Program-made: the position numbers and the translations under genes
Assembly: GCA_013695925.1 (NCBI GenBank)
Contig: JACCZO010000264.1
Span: 1-13,796, forward strand
DNA from: Chthoniobacterales bacterium
GTDB lineage: Bacteria > Verrucomicrobiota > Verrucomicrobiia > Chthoniobacterales > UBA10450
DNA length: 13,796 nucleotides
Direction: 5' to 3'
The notes under the pieces: generated by a model
Databases searched by the model: none
Told to the model about the DNA's origin: nothing
Seen by the model: only the letters and a program-made list of their open reading frames with translations
Shown: positions 1-6,886 of the stretch, one piece after another
Position numbering within the stretch: the stretch's first letter is position 1
Layout: the number at the start of each line of letters is the position of its first letter

Positions 1-312
1 GCGCAACGCCTCCAACACGTCGGTCGCAAATTCCCCGTGATGCGCTCCCTGCTCGACAATTACAAAATCGTCCGGCCGGCCCAGCGTTTCCCAGATCTCG
101 GCAAATTGCCCGGCGATCAATTTCCCGTACAACGGCCCCACGCTGACGCTCGTAAAGTAATCACCGCGTCGCCCAATCGCGCAGCGCCCCGAGCTGTAAT
201 AACCATGCTGAGGATGATAGAGCGCCTGATCCATGAACCAGCTAAACGGCACCGGCCCGTGCGCGCGAATCCCGTCGCGAATTTCGTAAATCAGCTCGTC
301 GTTTTCTTTCAT
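1..312 (-). CDS. MidA/NDUFAF7-family SAM-dependent methyltransferase, N-terminal part (cut by left edge)
   Basis: The minus strand is open from an ATG at 312-310 to the window edge and gives 104 residues. They begin MKENDELIYEIRDG and contain FSWFMDQALYHPQHGYYSS, then GDYFTSVSVGPLYGKLIA, then FVIVEQGAHHGEFATDVL. This order (helical start, YHPxxGYY, GDYFTS, then a glycine-rich SAM-binding loop after a VE strand) is that of the MidA/NDUFAF7 family. Its mitochondrial member methylates an arginine of a complex I subunit; the bacterial substrate is generally unknown. GGAGAG lies a few bases upstream of the ATG, a plausible ribosome binding site, which supports this start. The family usually has about 350-400 residues, so roughly a quarter is present. 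The gene is divergent from the PBP gene. I am confident of the family and not of the substrate. Confidence 0.85.
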   Translation of the reverse strand, partial: MKENDELIYEIRDGIRAHGPVPFSWFMDQALYHPQHGYYSSGRCAIGRRGDYFTSVSVGPLYGKLIAGQFAEIWETLGRPDDFVIVEQGAHHGEFATDVLEALR

Positions 313-442
313 CGCTCTCCGGCCGAGGGGATTCCGCCCTCATTTTCCACCGAACTCATGCACCCCTCAAGCATTTGGCATTTTCCACAGTTTGCCGCTA
401 AGTTGCGCGCGATCTTTCGTGGATCTTCGCCCGCCTCGCCGC
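313..442. promoter_or_regulatory. Divergent intergenic region between the MidA-like gene and the PBP gene
   Basis: This 130-base spacer separates two outward-facing genes, so promoters for both should lie here or just inside the genes. On the plus strand a TTGGCA at 375-380 resembles a -35 box, but the sequence about 17 bases further on is only a weak -10 match. No convincing box is visible for the minus-strand gene. The PBP frame stays open upstream to a TTG at 392, so part of this spacer could be coding if that start is used. Confidence 0.35.
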
Positions 443-2983
443 ATGCCTGTTGACTATTTCACGCCGACCGAATTCGCCCGCTACGAACGCGCCTGGTACG
501 CCCGCCCCTGGGCCTACCTCCCCGTCGTCGTCCTGCTCGTCCTCGTCCTCGCTGGTCTCCTCGCCTTCCTCCCGATCGCAGCTTCGCTAAAACAGCAGGC
601 CGCCGCGCTCGATCTCACCCATCTCGAGAAGATGGAATCGGCCAGCGTGATCGTCGATCGCTCCAACAAGATCTTTGGCCAGATCTATGTTGAGAATCGC
701 GAGACCATTCCCTACGACCAGCTCCCGCAGAACCTCGTCAACGCCATTATTGCGACGGAGGACAACAAATTCTACCAGCACCACGGCTACGATTTGCTGG
801 GCATCGTCCGCGCCGCGCTCAAAAACGCGGTCGCCGGCCATGTGCGGCAGGGCGCGAGCACCATCACCCAGCAGTTGGCGCGCAATAGTTTCGAGCTCAA
901 GGGCAAGACCTTTCGCCGCAAGCTCCTCGAGATGTTCGTCGCCCGCCGGATCGAGGACAATTTCTCGAAGCAAAAAATCATCGAGCTTTATCTGAACCGG
1001 ATCTATTTCGGCGGCGGGCTCTACGGCGCGGAAGCGGCTGCGCGCGGCTATTTCGACAAACCGGCGCGCGAAATGACGCTCGCGGAAAGCGCCGCTCTCG
1101 CCGGCCTGGTCAAAAGCCCGAACAAACTTTCCCCCTGGACTGACCGCGAGGCTTCGCGCGAGGCGCGCAATTTCGTCCTCAACCGGATGCTCGAGCTCGG
1201 TTTCATCAATGAAGCCCAATACCGCGGCGCGCAAGCGGAAGAACTGGTGACCGGCAATCGGCAAAACGCTCGGGGCCAGAACTACGCCATCGATTACATC
1301 CGCCAGCAGGTCATCGGCGCGGTCGGCTGGGATCGCGCGATGAGCGACGGCTTCCGCATCCACACCACGATCGACGCCGGGATGCAGGCGGCGGCCGAAA
1401 AGTCACTCCACGCCCAGCTCGACGCCGCCGAGCAGACCCCGGGCTACAAGCATCAGACCTACGCGCAATACGCCGCTCTCCTGCAGGAGCGGCGGGACAA
1501 ACCGCCTAACGAAAAAGGAAGTGCGCCACCGCCTCCAGAATATCTGCAGGGCGCGGTCATCGCGCTCGATAACCGGAGCGGCGGCATCCTCGCCCTCGTC
1601 GGCGGGCGCGACTTTGAGCATAACGAATTCAATCGGGCCCTCCAGGCGCGGCGCCCGCCGGGCACCGCCATGCTGCCGTTTGTTTACGCCGCGGCTTTTG
1701 CGAAGGGGCTTTTCCCGGGCTCGCTGGTGGAAGATTCCGCGCTCGATAACCGGACGGTGATGATCGGCGGCACCACCGGCATCCTCGGCGAATGGGGACC
1801 GGAGGATGCGAACAACCGTTACGAAGGCCAGATCACCGCGCGAGCGGCGCTCGCCAAGTCGAAGAACGGCGCCGCCGTTCGCATCGGCACCAATGCGGGG
1901 CTCGAGGCCGTTACTCAACTCGTCCACGCCGCCGGGGTGGAGAGCAAACTGCGTCCTTACCCGGCGACGTTTCTCGGCAGCAGCGTCATCACCCTGGCCG
2001 AGCTGGCCCGCGCCTACACGATTTTCCCTAACGAAGGGTCACGCGCTCCCGCGCCGCATATTCTCGATCGGATCGAGGACAAGAAGGGCCACATCGTCTG
2101 GCAAACCGAACGCGCTCGCCAGCATGACAAGGTGATCAAACCGGAAATCGCTTACGAAGTCACCTCCTGCCTGGCGGATGCGCTAAGCGAGGGAACCGGC
2201 CGGCTTGCCTACCAAAAATATGGGCTGCGCAAATTCCCCGCCGCGGGCAAAACCGGCAGCGCCTACGCTTTTACCGACGCGCTTTTCGCCGGCTACGACT
2301 CCGCCGTGACCTGCGCGGTCTGGGCCGGCTTCGACAAGCCTGAGAAAATTTATCGCGGCGCCTTTGGCAGCGTCCTTGCATTGCCGGTCTGGGTGGATGT
2401 GATGAACGCGTCGCTCGCACGTTTTACTCCGCAGCCTTTTGCCGTTCCGCCGGGCGTGCACAAGGTGGAGATCTGCTCCAAGTCCGGTCTGCTTGCGACC
2501 GACAAGTGTTATGAGGACGTGCGGAGCGAGAAAGGCGATGTGGTGAAGCGGCGGACCAGTTATTTCGAGCTCGCCACCGATGAACAGATGCCGAGCGACG
2601 GCTGCGACGTCCATGGTGATTCGGTCCGGACGCAGCTCGTGAAAAAATTCGAGGAGGGCCAATGGCCGCGCGCTGCGCTCGCCGTCGATACCAGCGAGGT
2701 CGCACCGGTCACGATGCAGGGGCCGACACTCCTCGCAGAAGATGATCCCTACGAAGCGATCGGCTCGACCTTCAAGCCAAAGAACGTGGCCGCCGCGGGC
2801 GCGCACAACGAGCCCGGTCTTGACCCGGACAAGCCGATAAAACGCGCCATCCCGGTCGCGCCTGACCCGGACAAAACGATCGAGGTGCGGCGCGCCCAGC
2901 CAGTCCGCCCGATCGATGAAACGGCCGAGCTTCTCATTCAAAACGAACCGCCCGCGCCGCTCGATTTCGGTGACGACTACTAA
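443..2983 (+). CDS. Class A penicillin-binding protein (PBP1A type) with degenerate transpeptidase SxxK motif
   Basis: This is an 846-residue bifunctional-type peptidoglycan synthase. After a short cytoplasmic start (MPVDYFTP) comes one membrane anchor at about residues 27-50. The GT51 glycosyltransferase domain is complete: EDNKFYQHHG with Glu106, GASTITQQLARN from 137, RKLLE from 159, ELYLNRIYFGGG from 181, then GLVKSP. It should polymerise lipid II. In the transpeptidase domain SKN (473-475) and KTG (603-605) are intact. The first motif, normally SxxK in a PGSxxKPF context, reads PGTAMLPF, with Thr408 for the nucleophilic Ser and Leu411 for Lys, so cross-linking activity is doubtful. The tail holds several Cys and is rich in Pro and Asp. 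I chose ATG 443 over the upstream TTG at 392 because the usual short N-terminus and anchor begin there; no strong ribosome binding site decides it. The end overlaps the next gene. Confidence 0.93.
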   Translation: MPVDYFTPTEFARYERAWYARPWAYLPVVVLLVLVLAGLLAFLPIAASLKQQAAALDLTHLEKMESASVIVDRSNKIFGQIYVENRETIPYDQLPQNLVNAIIATEDNKFYQHHGYDLLGIVRAALKNAVAGHVRQGASTITQQLARNSFELKGKTFRRKLLEMFVARRIEDNFSKQKIIELYLNRIYFGGGLYGAEAAARGYFDKPAREMTLAESAALAGLVKSPNKLSPWTDREASREARNFVLNRMLELGFINEAQYRGAQAEELVTGNRQNARGQNYAIDYIRQQVIGAVGWDRAMSDGFRIHTTIDAGMQAAAEKSLHAQLDAAEQTPGYKHQTYAQYAALLQERRDKPPNEKGSAPPPPEYLQGAVIALDNRSGGILALVGGRDFEHNEFNRALQARRPPGTAMLPFVYAAAFAKGLFPGSLVEDSALDNRTVMIGGTTGILGEWGPEDANNRYEGQITARAALAKSKNGAAVRIGTNAGLEAVTQLVHAAGVESKLRPYPATFLGSSVITLAELARAYTIFPNEGSRAPAPHILDRIEDKKGHIVWQTERARQHDKVIKPEIAYEVTSCLADALSEGTGRLAYQKYGLRKFPAAGKTGSAYAFTDALFAGYDSAVTCAVWAGFDKPEKIYRGAFGSVLALPVWVDVMNASLARFTPQPFAVPPGVHKVEICSKSGLLATDKCYEDVRSEKGDVVKRRTSYFELATDEQMPSDGCDVHGDSVRTQLVKKFEEGQWPRAALAVDTSEVAPVTMQGPTLLAEDDPYEAIGSTFKPKNVAAAGAHNEPGLDPDKPIKRAIPVAPDPDKTIEVRRAQPVRPIDETAELLIQNEPPAPLDFGDDY

Positions 2984-3980
2984 CGACGCGGGGCGCGCTT
3001 TTCGTCTCACCGTCCTCAACCCCGGAGGCCGCGACCGGGCGCAAGACTTTTCGTTAGGCGAGCAACAGTTGGATGAGCGCGAACATGCGCCGCTTAATTT
3101 CCACGGCTATGCCGCCTGCACCGGCGGCACTTTCGAACGCGACGTCACGCGCGCGCTTGCGGCCAGGAGACCGGTTTTGCTTCTCCTCCGCGGCGATTTC
3201 AAAGAGACGCAGCGCGCACTCATGAGATTGAAAGAAGCAAAACTGCCGGTCGCGATCTCCTTCAAGGAAACCGGCCTGCACCAAATCGCGCGGCAGCTGG
3301 CTGACCCGAAACGGGCGGAACGTTTCCGGATGGTCGCGCAAATGGCCGACGGCTGCCTCTCGGCGACGCCGGAGGCGCTGGCCTTTTACGGGCAGGGCGA
3401 ATTCATCCCGACGCCCTACCCGATCAGCAATCGTCGCTGGGATTTTTCGCGGCCGGCAGGCGAACGGCGCGGAATTTTTGTCGGAACCAGGGAATGGGGC
3501 ACCCCTTCCCGCCATCATCTCGCTGCCCTTGTCATCGCCGCCGGTTTGGGCGAGCCAATGACGGTTTTCGATGAGGAGCCGAGGCGCTGCCGCAGGCTCC
3601 TCGGTGCCCTCGGCGTCCCGCTTGATGCGTTACGCATTTTGGAAAAGCGTCTGCCTTATCGCGACTACCTGGCCGAGATGGCGCGACACCGAATTGTTCT
3701 CCAGGCCGACAAAAGCGGCGTCCCCGGTCAGGTGGCGGGTGACGCACTCCTTTGTCGGCTGCCTTGCGTGGGCGGCGATGGTGCGATTGAGCGGATAGCT
3801 TTTCCGACAACCTGCGGCTGCGGGCGATCGTTAGGCGAATTGGCCGATCTGGCGGCGCGCCTGCTCCGCGAGACGGATTTTTACGAGGAGATTGTCGCCC
3901 AGTCGCAGCGGCTGGCGCGGGAGCGGCTCAGCTTCGAAGTTGTCGCGCGACAACTGGAAGATTTCTTCGCCAAATTGTAG
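2970..3980 (+). CDS. Probable GT-B-like glycosyltransferase, function unassigned
   Basis: This is a protein of about 336 residues if it starts at the GTG at 2970, which overlaps the last 14 bases of the PBP gene; an ATG at 2916 in the same frame would overlap much more. Residues near 100-165 contain LPVAISFKETGLHQIARQL, then LSATPEALAFYG and FIPTPYPI, resembling the end of an N-terminal GT-B half. A second half starts near GIFVGTREWG (about 168). Its LQADKSGVPGQVAGDALLC from residue 244, followed by LPCVGGDG, looks like the sugar-nucleotide-binding end of a GT-B fold. The EX7E signature of GT4 is not evident and I cannot name donor or acceptor. The overlap suggests translational coupling with the PBP and so an envelope role. 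The stop codon lies inside a palindromic repeat. The fold assignment is inference. Confidence 0.7.
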   Translation: MTTTNDAGRAFRLTVLNPGGRDRAQDFSLGEQQLDEREHAPLNFHGYAACTGGTFERDVTRALAARRPVLLLLRGDFKETQRALMRLKEAKLPVAISFKETGLHQIARQLADPKRAERFRMVAQMADGCLSATPEALAFYGQGEFIPTPYPISNRRWDFSRPAGERRGIFVGTREWGTPSRHHLAALVIAAGLGEPMTVFDEEPRRCRRLLGALGVPLDALRILEKRLPYRDYLAEMARHRIVLQADKSGVPGQVAGDALLCRLPCVGGDGAIERIAFPTTCGCGRSLGELADLAARLLRETDFYEEIVAQSQRLARERLSFEVVARQLEDFFAKL

Positions 3981-4063
3981 GGCGGGCGCTCCGCCTGCCC
4001 GCGAAAGACTCCCCCGGACGGCGGCCGAATCCAACCCCGGCAAGCGGAGCGCTTGCCCTACAA
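3975..4063. repeat. Long inverted repeat between convergent genes, with a hairpin in each arm
   Basis: Two 25-base arms (3975-3999 and 4039-4063) are reverse complements at 22 of 25 positions, with TTGTAGGGC at one end and GCCCTACAA at the other. Each arm also folds on itself: GGGCGGGCG with CGCCTGCCC around CTC, and GGCAAGCG with CGCTTGCC around GAG. The arms supply the last codon and stop (TTG TAG) of both convergent genes. The element can form one long stem or two hairpins and could serve as a bidirectional terminator, although no T-run follows. It may also be a dispersed intergenic repeat. Confidence 0.75.
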
Positions 4064-5212
4064 ACTGATCGCCTCGCGGTAGATCTCTTCCAGCGCGCGG
4101 ACCTGTGCTTTCTGCTCAAACTTCTCTGCGATGACATGGGCGCCTGCCTGGGCCAGACGAGTCAGTTCCTGGGGCCGGCGCGTCCATTGCAAGAGCGCTG
4201 CGCCGAGCGCAGCGTGATCGCGTTCCTCGACCAGGACCCCGCCCGCTCCATCCTCGATCGCTTCCGGAATGCCGCCGTGCCGGGTCGCAAAAACCGGCAG
4301 GCCGCTGGCCATCGCTTCGAGTATGGCGTTGGGCACGCCTTCCTGGTTTCCGTCCGCCCCCAGCGCGCTCGGTTGTAGAAAAATGTGCGACTCGTAAAAG
4401 GTCTCGCGCAGTTCCTTCTGGGAAAGAAAGCCGGCAAAACGGACACCGTCCTGCATGCCCAGTTCGCGCGCCAGCTTCTCGAGTTCAGTCTGCAATGGTC
4501 CTTCGCCTGCGATCGTGAATGTCGCGGCCGGATTTTCTCCCCGGAATTTCGCAAACGCGCGCAGGCTGGTGACGAAACCTTTCTTTTCTATCAGCCGACC
4601 GGCCTGGAGCAATCTCCAGGCGCCGTCGTTAGGCCAGGAGCGCTCCCGGAACGCAATATCGTCCAGTGGAATGCCGGCCCGCTGTAAACGGATTTTCTCG
4701 TTAGGGCAACCCAGCGCGACGAGCGCGCGGGCGAGCGATTCCGAGCGGACCAGGACGAGCCGAGCCGCCCGCAGCATCTCGCGGGTGGCGGCCCGGTAAT
4801 GCGGTTTATCGAGCTCCACCATGACGTCGGCCCCGTGGAACGAAACCACCGTCGGTTTGCGCCAGTGGAGGATGAGCGGCAGGAGATGAACCGCGATGTG
4901 ACCGAAATAAATATGCAGCAGTTGCGCCTCGTTCTCGTCGAGCAGGCGCCTGATCTGCATCACTTCCCGGTGCGAGATCTGCCAGGGTGCGTCGCGCAGA
5001 GTGCGAAACCAGAAGCGCCGCAGAAAATGCATCGCCGGTTTCCCGACCAGGAAGACCGGCTCGAAGGGGAACCGCTCCGCTTCCTCGCGTTTCTGCGCGA
5101 TCACGACCGGGCGAAAACGCTCCAGAGCCGTGATCTGCCGGTAGATGTGGAGCATCTCCGGCTTGAGAAAAGTCGCGCAATAAGAAGCGACGACGGGTGG
5201 AGAGTCAGGCAC
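4058..5212 (-). CDS. Glycosyltransferase family 4 (GT-B, retaining)
   Basis: This 384-residue protein has the GT4 layout. The N-terminal half carries HIYFGHIAVHLLPLI and VVSFHGADV (acceptor side). The C-terminal half begins LLQAGRLIEKKGF, followed by FTIAGEGPLQTELEKLA. The donor-binding EX7E signature is in QEGVPNAILEAMASGLPV with Glu291 and Glu299, followed by ATRHGGIPEAI. It resembles exopolysaccharide transferases of the WcaL type, so it probably adds a sugar to a surface polysaccharide at the cytoplasmic face of the inner membrane. Donor and acceptor cannot be read from sequence. The start is GTG at 5212; no ATG is available nearby, and an upstream ATG at 5230 runs straight into a stop. 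The octamer CGTTAGGC directly precedes the GTG. It is convergent with the GT-B-like gene and downstream of the small secreted gene on the same strand. Confidence 0.92.
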   Translation of the reverse strand: MPDSPPVVASYCATFLKPEMLHIYRQITALERFRPVVIAQKREEAERFPFEPVFLVGKPAMHFLRRFWFRTLRDAPWQISHREVMQIRRLLDENEAQLLHIYFGHIAVHLLPLILHWRKPTVVSFHGADVMVELDKPHYRAATREMLRAARLVLVRSESLARALVALGCPNEKIRLQRAGIPLDDIAFRERSWPNDGAWRLLQAGRLIEKKGFVTSLRAFAKFRGENPAATFTIAGEGPLQTELEKLARELGMQDGVRFAGFLSQKELRETFYESHIFLQPSALGADGNQEGVPNAILEAMASGLPVFATRHGGIPEAIEDGAGGVLVEERDHAALGAALLQWTRRPQELTRLAQAGAHVIAEKFEQKAQVRALEEIYREAISL

Positions 5213-5312
5213 GCCTAACGTTCAACGCATGCGCGGCCCGTTCAACTCGGGCGATAAAGCCGGTTGTGTGAGTTTTTGAAAAGTGAACACGCTGCGCTGG
5301 GAGCAGCCGCAT

Positions 5313-5363
5313 CGGAGGGCGGCTTTGCCAGCCGCCCAAGCCGGGTTGAAAACCCGGCCTCCG
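5313..5363. repeat. Two-hairpin (Y-shaped) structured repeat
   Basis: An outer stem CGGAGG (5313-5318) with CCTCCG (5358-5363) encloses two perfect hairpins, with one or two bases shared at the junctions. The first is GGGCGGCT (5317-5324), loop TTGCC, AGCCGCCC (5330-5337). The second is GCCGGGTT (5340-5347), loop GAA, AACCCGGC (5351-5358). It sits in the 211-base gap (5213-5423) between the small secreted gene and the GT4 gene, both on the minus strand. It may end transcription of the former or shape the leader of the latter. The rest of the gap shows nothing recognisable. Confidence 0.75.
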
Positions 5364-5423
5364 TTGCCGGCCGCGCGCGTTCTCGGAATCAGAACTGTGA
5401 ACTCACGGCACTAGAGCAGACAA

Positions 5424-5747
5424 CTACCAGCTCCAGGCGAAAAGAACGATGCCCTTCGGCTTGCCGGGATCCTTGGGATCGTGCGAAACACGCTCCTGCC
5501 CATTTCCGTATTCGGCCGGCGCGACCGGGTTAATCAATTGAATCGGCTGACCGGTGCGGAGCGCCACCTGGACCGCTCCCTCCGTCGGGACGATCGGCGC
5601 GGCCGAGGGCGGCTGTGGCTTGGGCAGCGTGGTTTCGATTTGGCCGGAGGTCGTTGTGCCGGTCGTGGCCGTTAACTCACCCTGACCTTGCCCAAAGGCC
5701 ACACTGCTGGCGGCCGCCAGTAAGATGCTGAGGATTGTTTTTTTCAT
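5424..5747 (-). CDS. Small secreted protein, unknown function
   Basis: This 107-residue product begins MKKTILSILLAAASSVAFGQ, a textbook signal peptide with a likely cleavage near AFG and QGQ. The mature part is rich in Thr, Pro, Gln and Gly (TATTGTTTSGQ, LPKPQPPSAAPIVPT) and ends with the aromatic tail GIVLFAWSW. I see no known domain, no lipobox Cys and no second membrane segment, so it is probably periplasmic or exported. The frame extends upstream, but GGGGGAG about 8 bases before this ATG and the signal peptide decide the start. It is divergent from kdsD and may share a promoter region with it. Function unknown. Confidence 0.75.
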   Translation of the reverse strand: MKKTILSILLAAASSVAFGQGQGELTATTGTTTSGQIETTLPKPQPPSAAPIVPTEGAVQVALRTGQPIQLINPVAPAEYGNGQERVSHDPKDPGKPKGIVLFAWSW

Positions 5748-5813
5748 AAGTTTTCTCCCCCGAGGCTCGGTGCATCGCGCAATGTCTTGCTCGCGCGCTG
5801 CCCTCACCCCACA

Positions 5814-5819
5814 ATTATA
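5814..5819 (-). promoter_or_regulatory. Possible -10 box for the small secreted gene
   Basis: The minus strand reads TATAAT here, a perfect -10 hexamer in otherwise GC-rich DNA, about 67 bases upstream of the ATG at 5747. No good -35 box is present at the usual spacing (it would fall inside the first codons of kdsD). The match could be chance in an AT-rich patch. Confidence 0.35.
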
Positions 5820-5824
5820 GTTCG

Positions 5825-6796
5825 ATGGATTACATTGAAAAGGCCGCACGTGTCCTTGATTTAGAAATTTCAGAATTGCAGCGGCTCCGCGGGCGGCTGG
5901 ACGATAATTTCACCCAAGCCGTCGATCTGATTAAAAAAGCAGTCGAGACCCGCGGCAAGGTGATCGTGCTCGGAGTCGGAAAATCGGGGCATATCGGAGA
6001 AAAAATCGCCGCCACACTCACCAGCACCGGCTCCCCCGCGGTCGTCCTGAATTCCCTGAACGCCCTGCACGGCGACCTCGGCATGGTGGCGGATGGCGAC
6101 GTCGTCCTCGCCTTGAGCTACAGCGGCGAGACGGAAGAATTGCTCCGCATTCTCCCGGCCATCACCCGCTTCCAGGTGGATGTCATCGCGATGTGCGGCG
6201 CGGCCGGCTCGACCCTCGCCCAGAATTGTGACGTGCTACTTGACGTCAACGTCGAGCAGGAGGCGTGTCCGCTGAACCTGGCGCCTACCTCGAGCAGCAC
6301 GGTCATGCTCGCCCTCGGCGACGCGCTCGCCATGGTCCTGCTCGAGGCGCGCGGTTTTCAGAAAGAGGACTTCGCCAAGTTTCATCCCGCCGGCATGGTC
6401 GGGCGCAGCCTCCTCCTGCGCGTGCACCAGATCATGCGTCCGCGCACCGCTCTCGCTCTCGTTAGGCCGGAGGCCAATATCCGCAAGGTTCTCGAGCTCA
6501 TGACTTCTCTCCGCGCGGGCGCCGCCGTCATTGCCGGTTCGGATGAACAGTTGCTCGGGATTTTTACCCACGGCGATTTCGTCCGTCATTTCCAGACCGA
6601 TCCGCGGGTCGGGGAGCGGCTGGTAGCCGATCTGATGACGCTCAACCCAGTGGTGGTGCACCAGGACAAACTCGCGGTCGAAGTGCTTAACTTGCTTGAG
6701 CGGCATCGGATCGACGATCTCGTCGTGGTCGACGATCGCGGGGTGCCGGTCGGGATCGTCGATTCCCAGGACCTGACGAAGCTGAAGTTGTTGTAG
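5825..6796 (+). CDS. kdsD: Arabinose-5-phosphate isomerase (KdsD/KpsF family)
   Basis: This 323-residue enzyme interconverts ribulose-5-phosphate and arabinose-5-phosphate, the first committed step to Kdo of lipopolysaccharide, in the cytoplasm. The SIS domain (about 35-170) has VLGVGKSGHIGEKIAATL, ALSYSGETEELL and the family signature EACPLNLAPTSSSTVMLALG. It is followed by the conserved segment EDFAKFHPAGMVGRSLL with His187. Two CBS domains follow (about 205-260 and 268-323), including IFTHGDFVRHF and IDDLVVVDDRGVPVGIVDS. Length and order are standard for the family. The ATG at 5825 has no clear ribosome binding site. The gene ends TTG TAG directly at a structured repeat. Adjacent LPS or capsule genes are absent, so the Kdo role rests on the family. 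Confidence 0.94.
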   Translation: MDYIEKAARVLDLEISELQRLRGRLDDNFTQAVDLIKKAVETRGKVIVLGVGKSGHIGEKIAATLTSTGSPAVVLNSLNALHGDLGMVADGDVVLALSYSGETEELLRILPAITRFQVDVIAMCGAAGSTLAQNCDVLLDVNVEQEACPLNLAPTSSSTVMLALGDALAMVLLEARGFQKEDFAKFHPAGMVGRSLLLRVHQIMRPRTALALVRPEANIRKVLELMTSLRAGAAVIAGSDEQLLGIFTHGDFVRHFQTDPRVGERLVADLMTLNPVVVHQDKLAVEVLNLLERHRIDDLVVVDDRGVPVGIVDSQDLTKLKLL

Positions 6797-6798
6797 CA

Positions 6799-6844
6799 GG
6801 AGGCGCGGTTTGCAACCGCCGAGGGCGCTTTCAAAGCGCCCTCC
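6799..6844. repeat. Two-hairpin structured repeat after kdsD
   Basis: Starting 2 bases after the kdsD stop, GGAGG (6799-6803) pairs with CCTCC (6840-6844). Inside are GCGGTT, loop TGC, AACCGC (6805-6819), then GAGGGCGCTTT, one base, AAAGCGCCCTC (6821-6843), whose end overlaps the outer stem. The layout matches the element at 5313-5363 although the stem sequences differ. It could act as the kdsD terminator, although no T-run follows, or lie in the efp leader. Confidence 0.7.
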
Positions 6845-6855
6845 CTTGTCATTCC

Positions 6856-6883
6856 CTCAACTCTCAACTAAGAACTCTCAACT
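6856..6883 (+). repeat. Heptamer tandem repeat in the efp leader
   Basis: Four 7-base units run in register: CTCAACT (6856), CTCAACT (6863), AAGAACT (6870, degenerate) and CTCAACT (6877). The array ends 3 bases before the efp ATG and takes the place where a ribosome binding site should be. It contains no Shine-Dalgarno-like sequence. Confidence 0.7.
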
Positions 6884-6886
6884 CTT

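Noticed and set aside
392..442. N-terminal extension of the PBP from the TTG at 392
   Set aside because: The added 17 residues are Arg- and Pro-rich with no family resemblance. The ATG at 443 gives the normal short cytoplasmic segment and anchor.
37..453. Plus-strand open frame of 138 codons at the left end
   Set aside because: The minus strand here encodes a clear MidA-type N-terminus with a ribosome binding site. The plus frame has no recognisable content.
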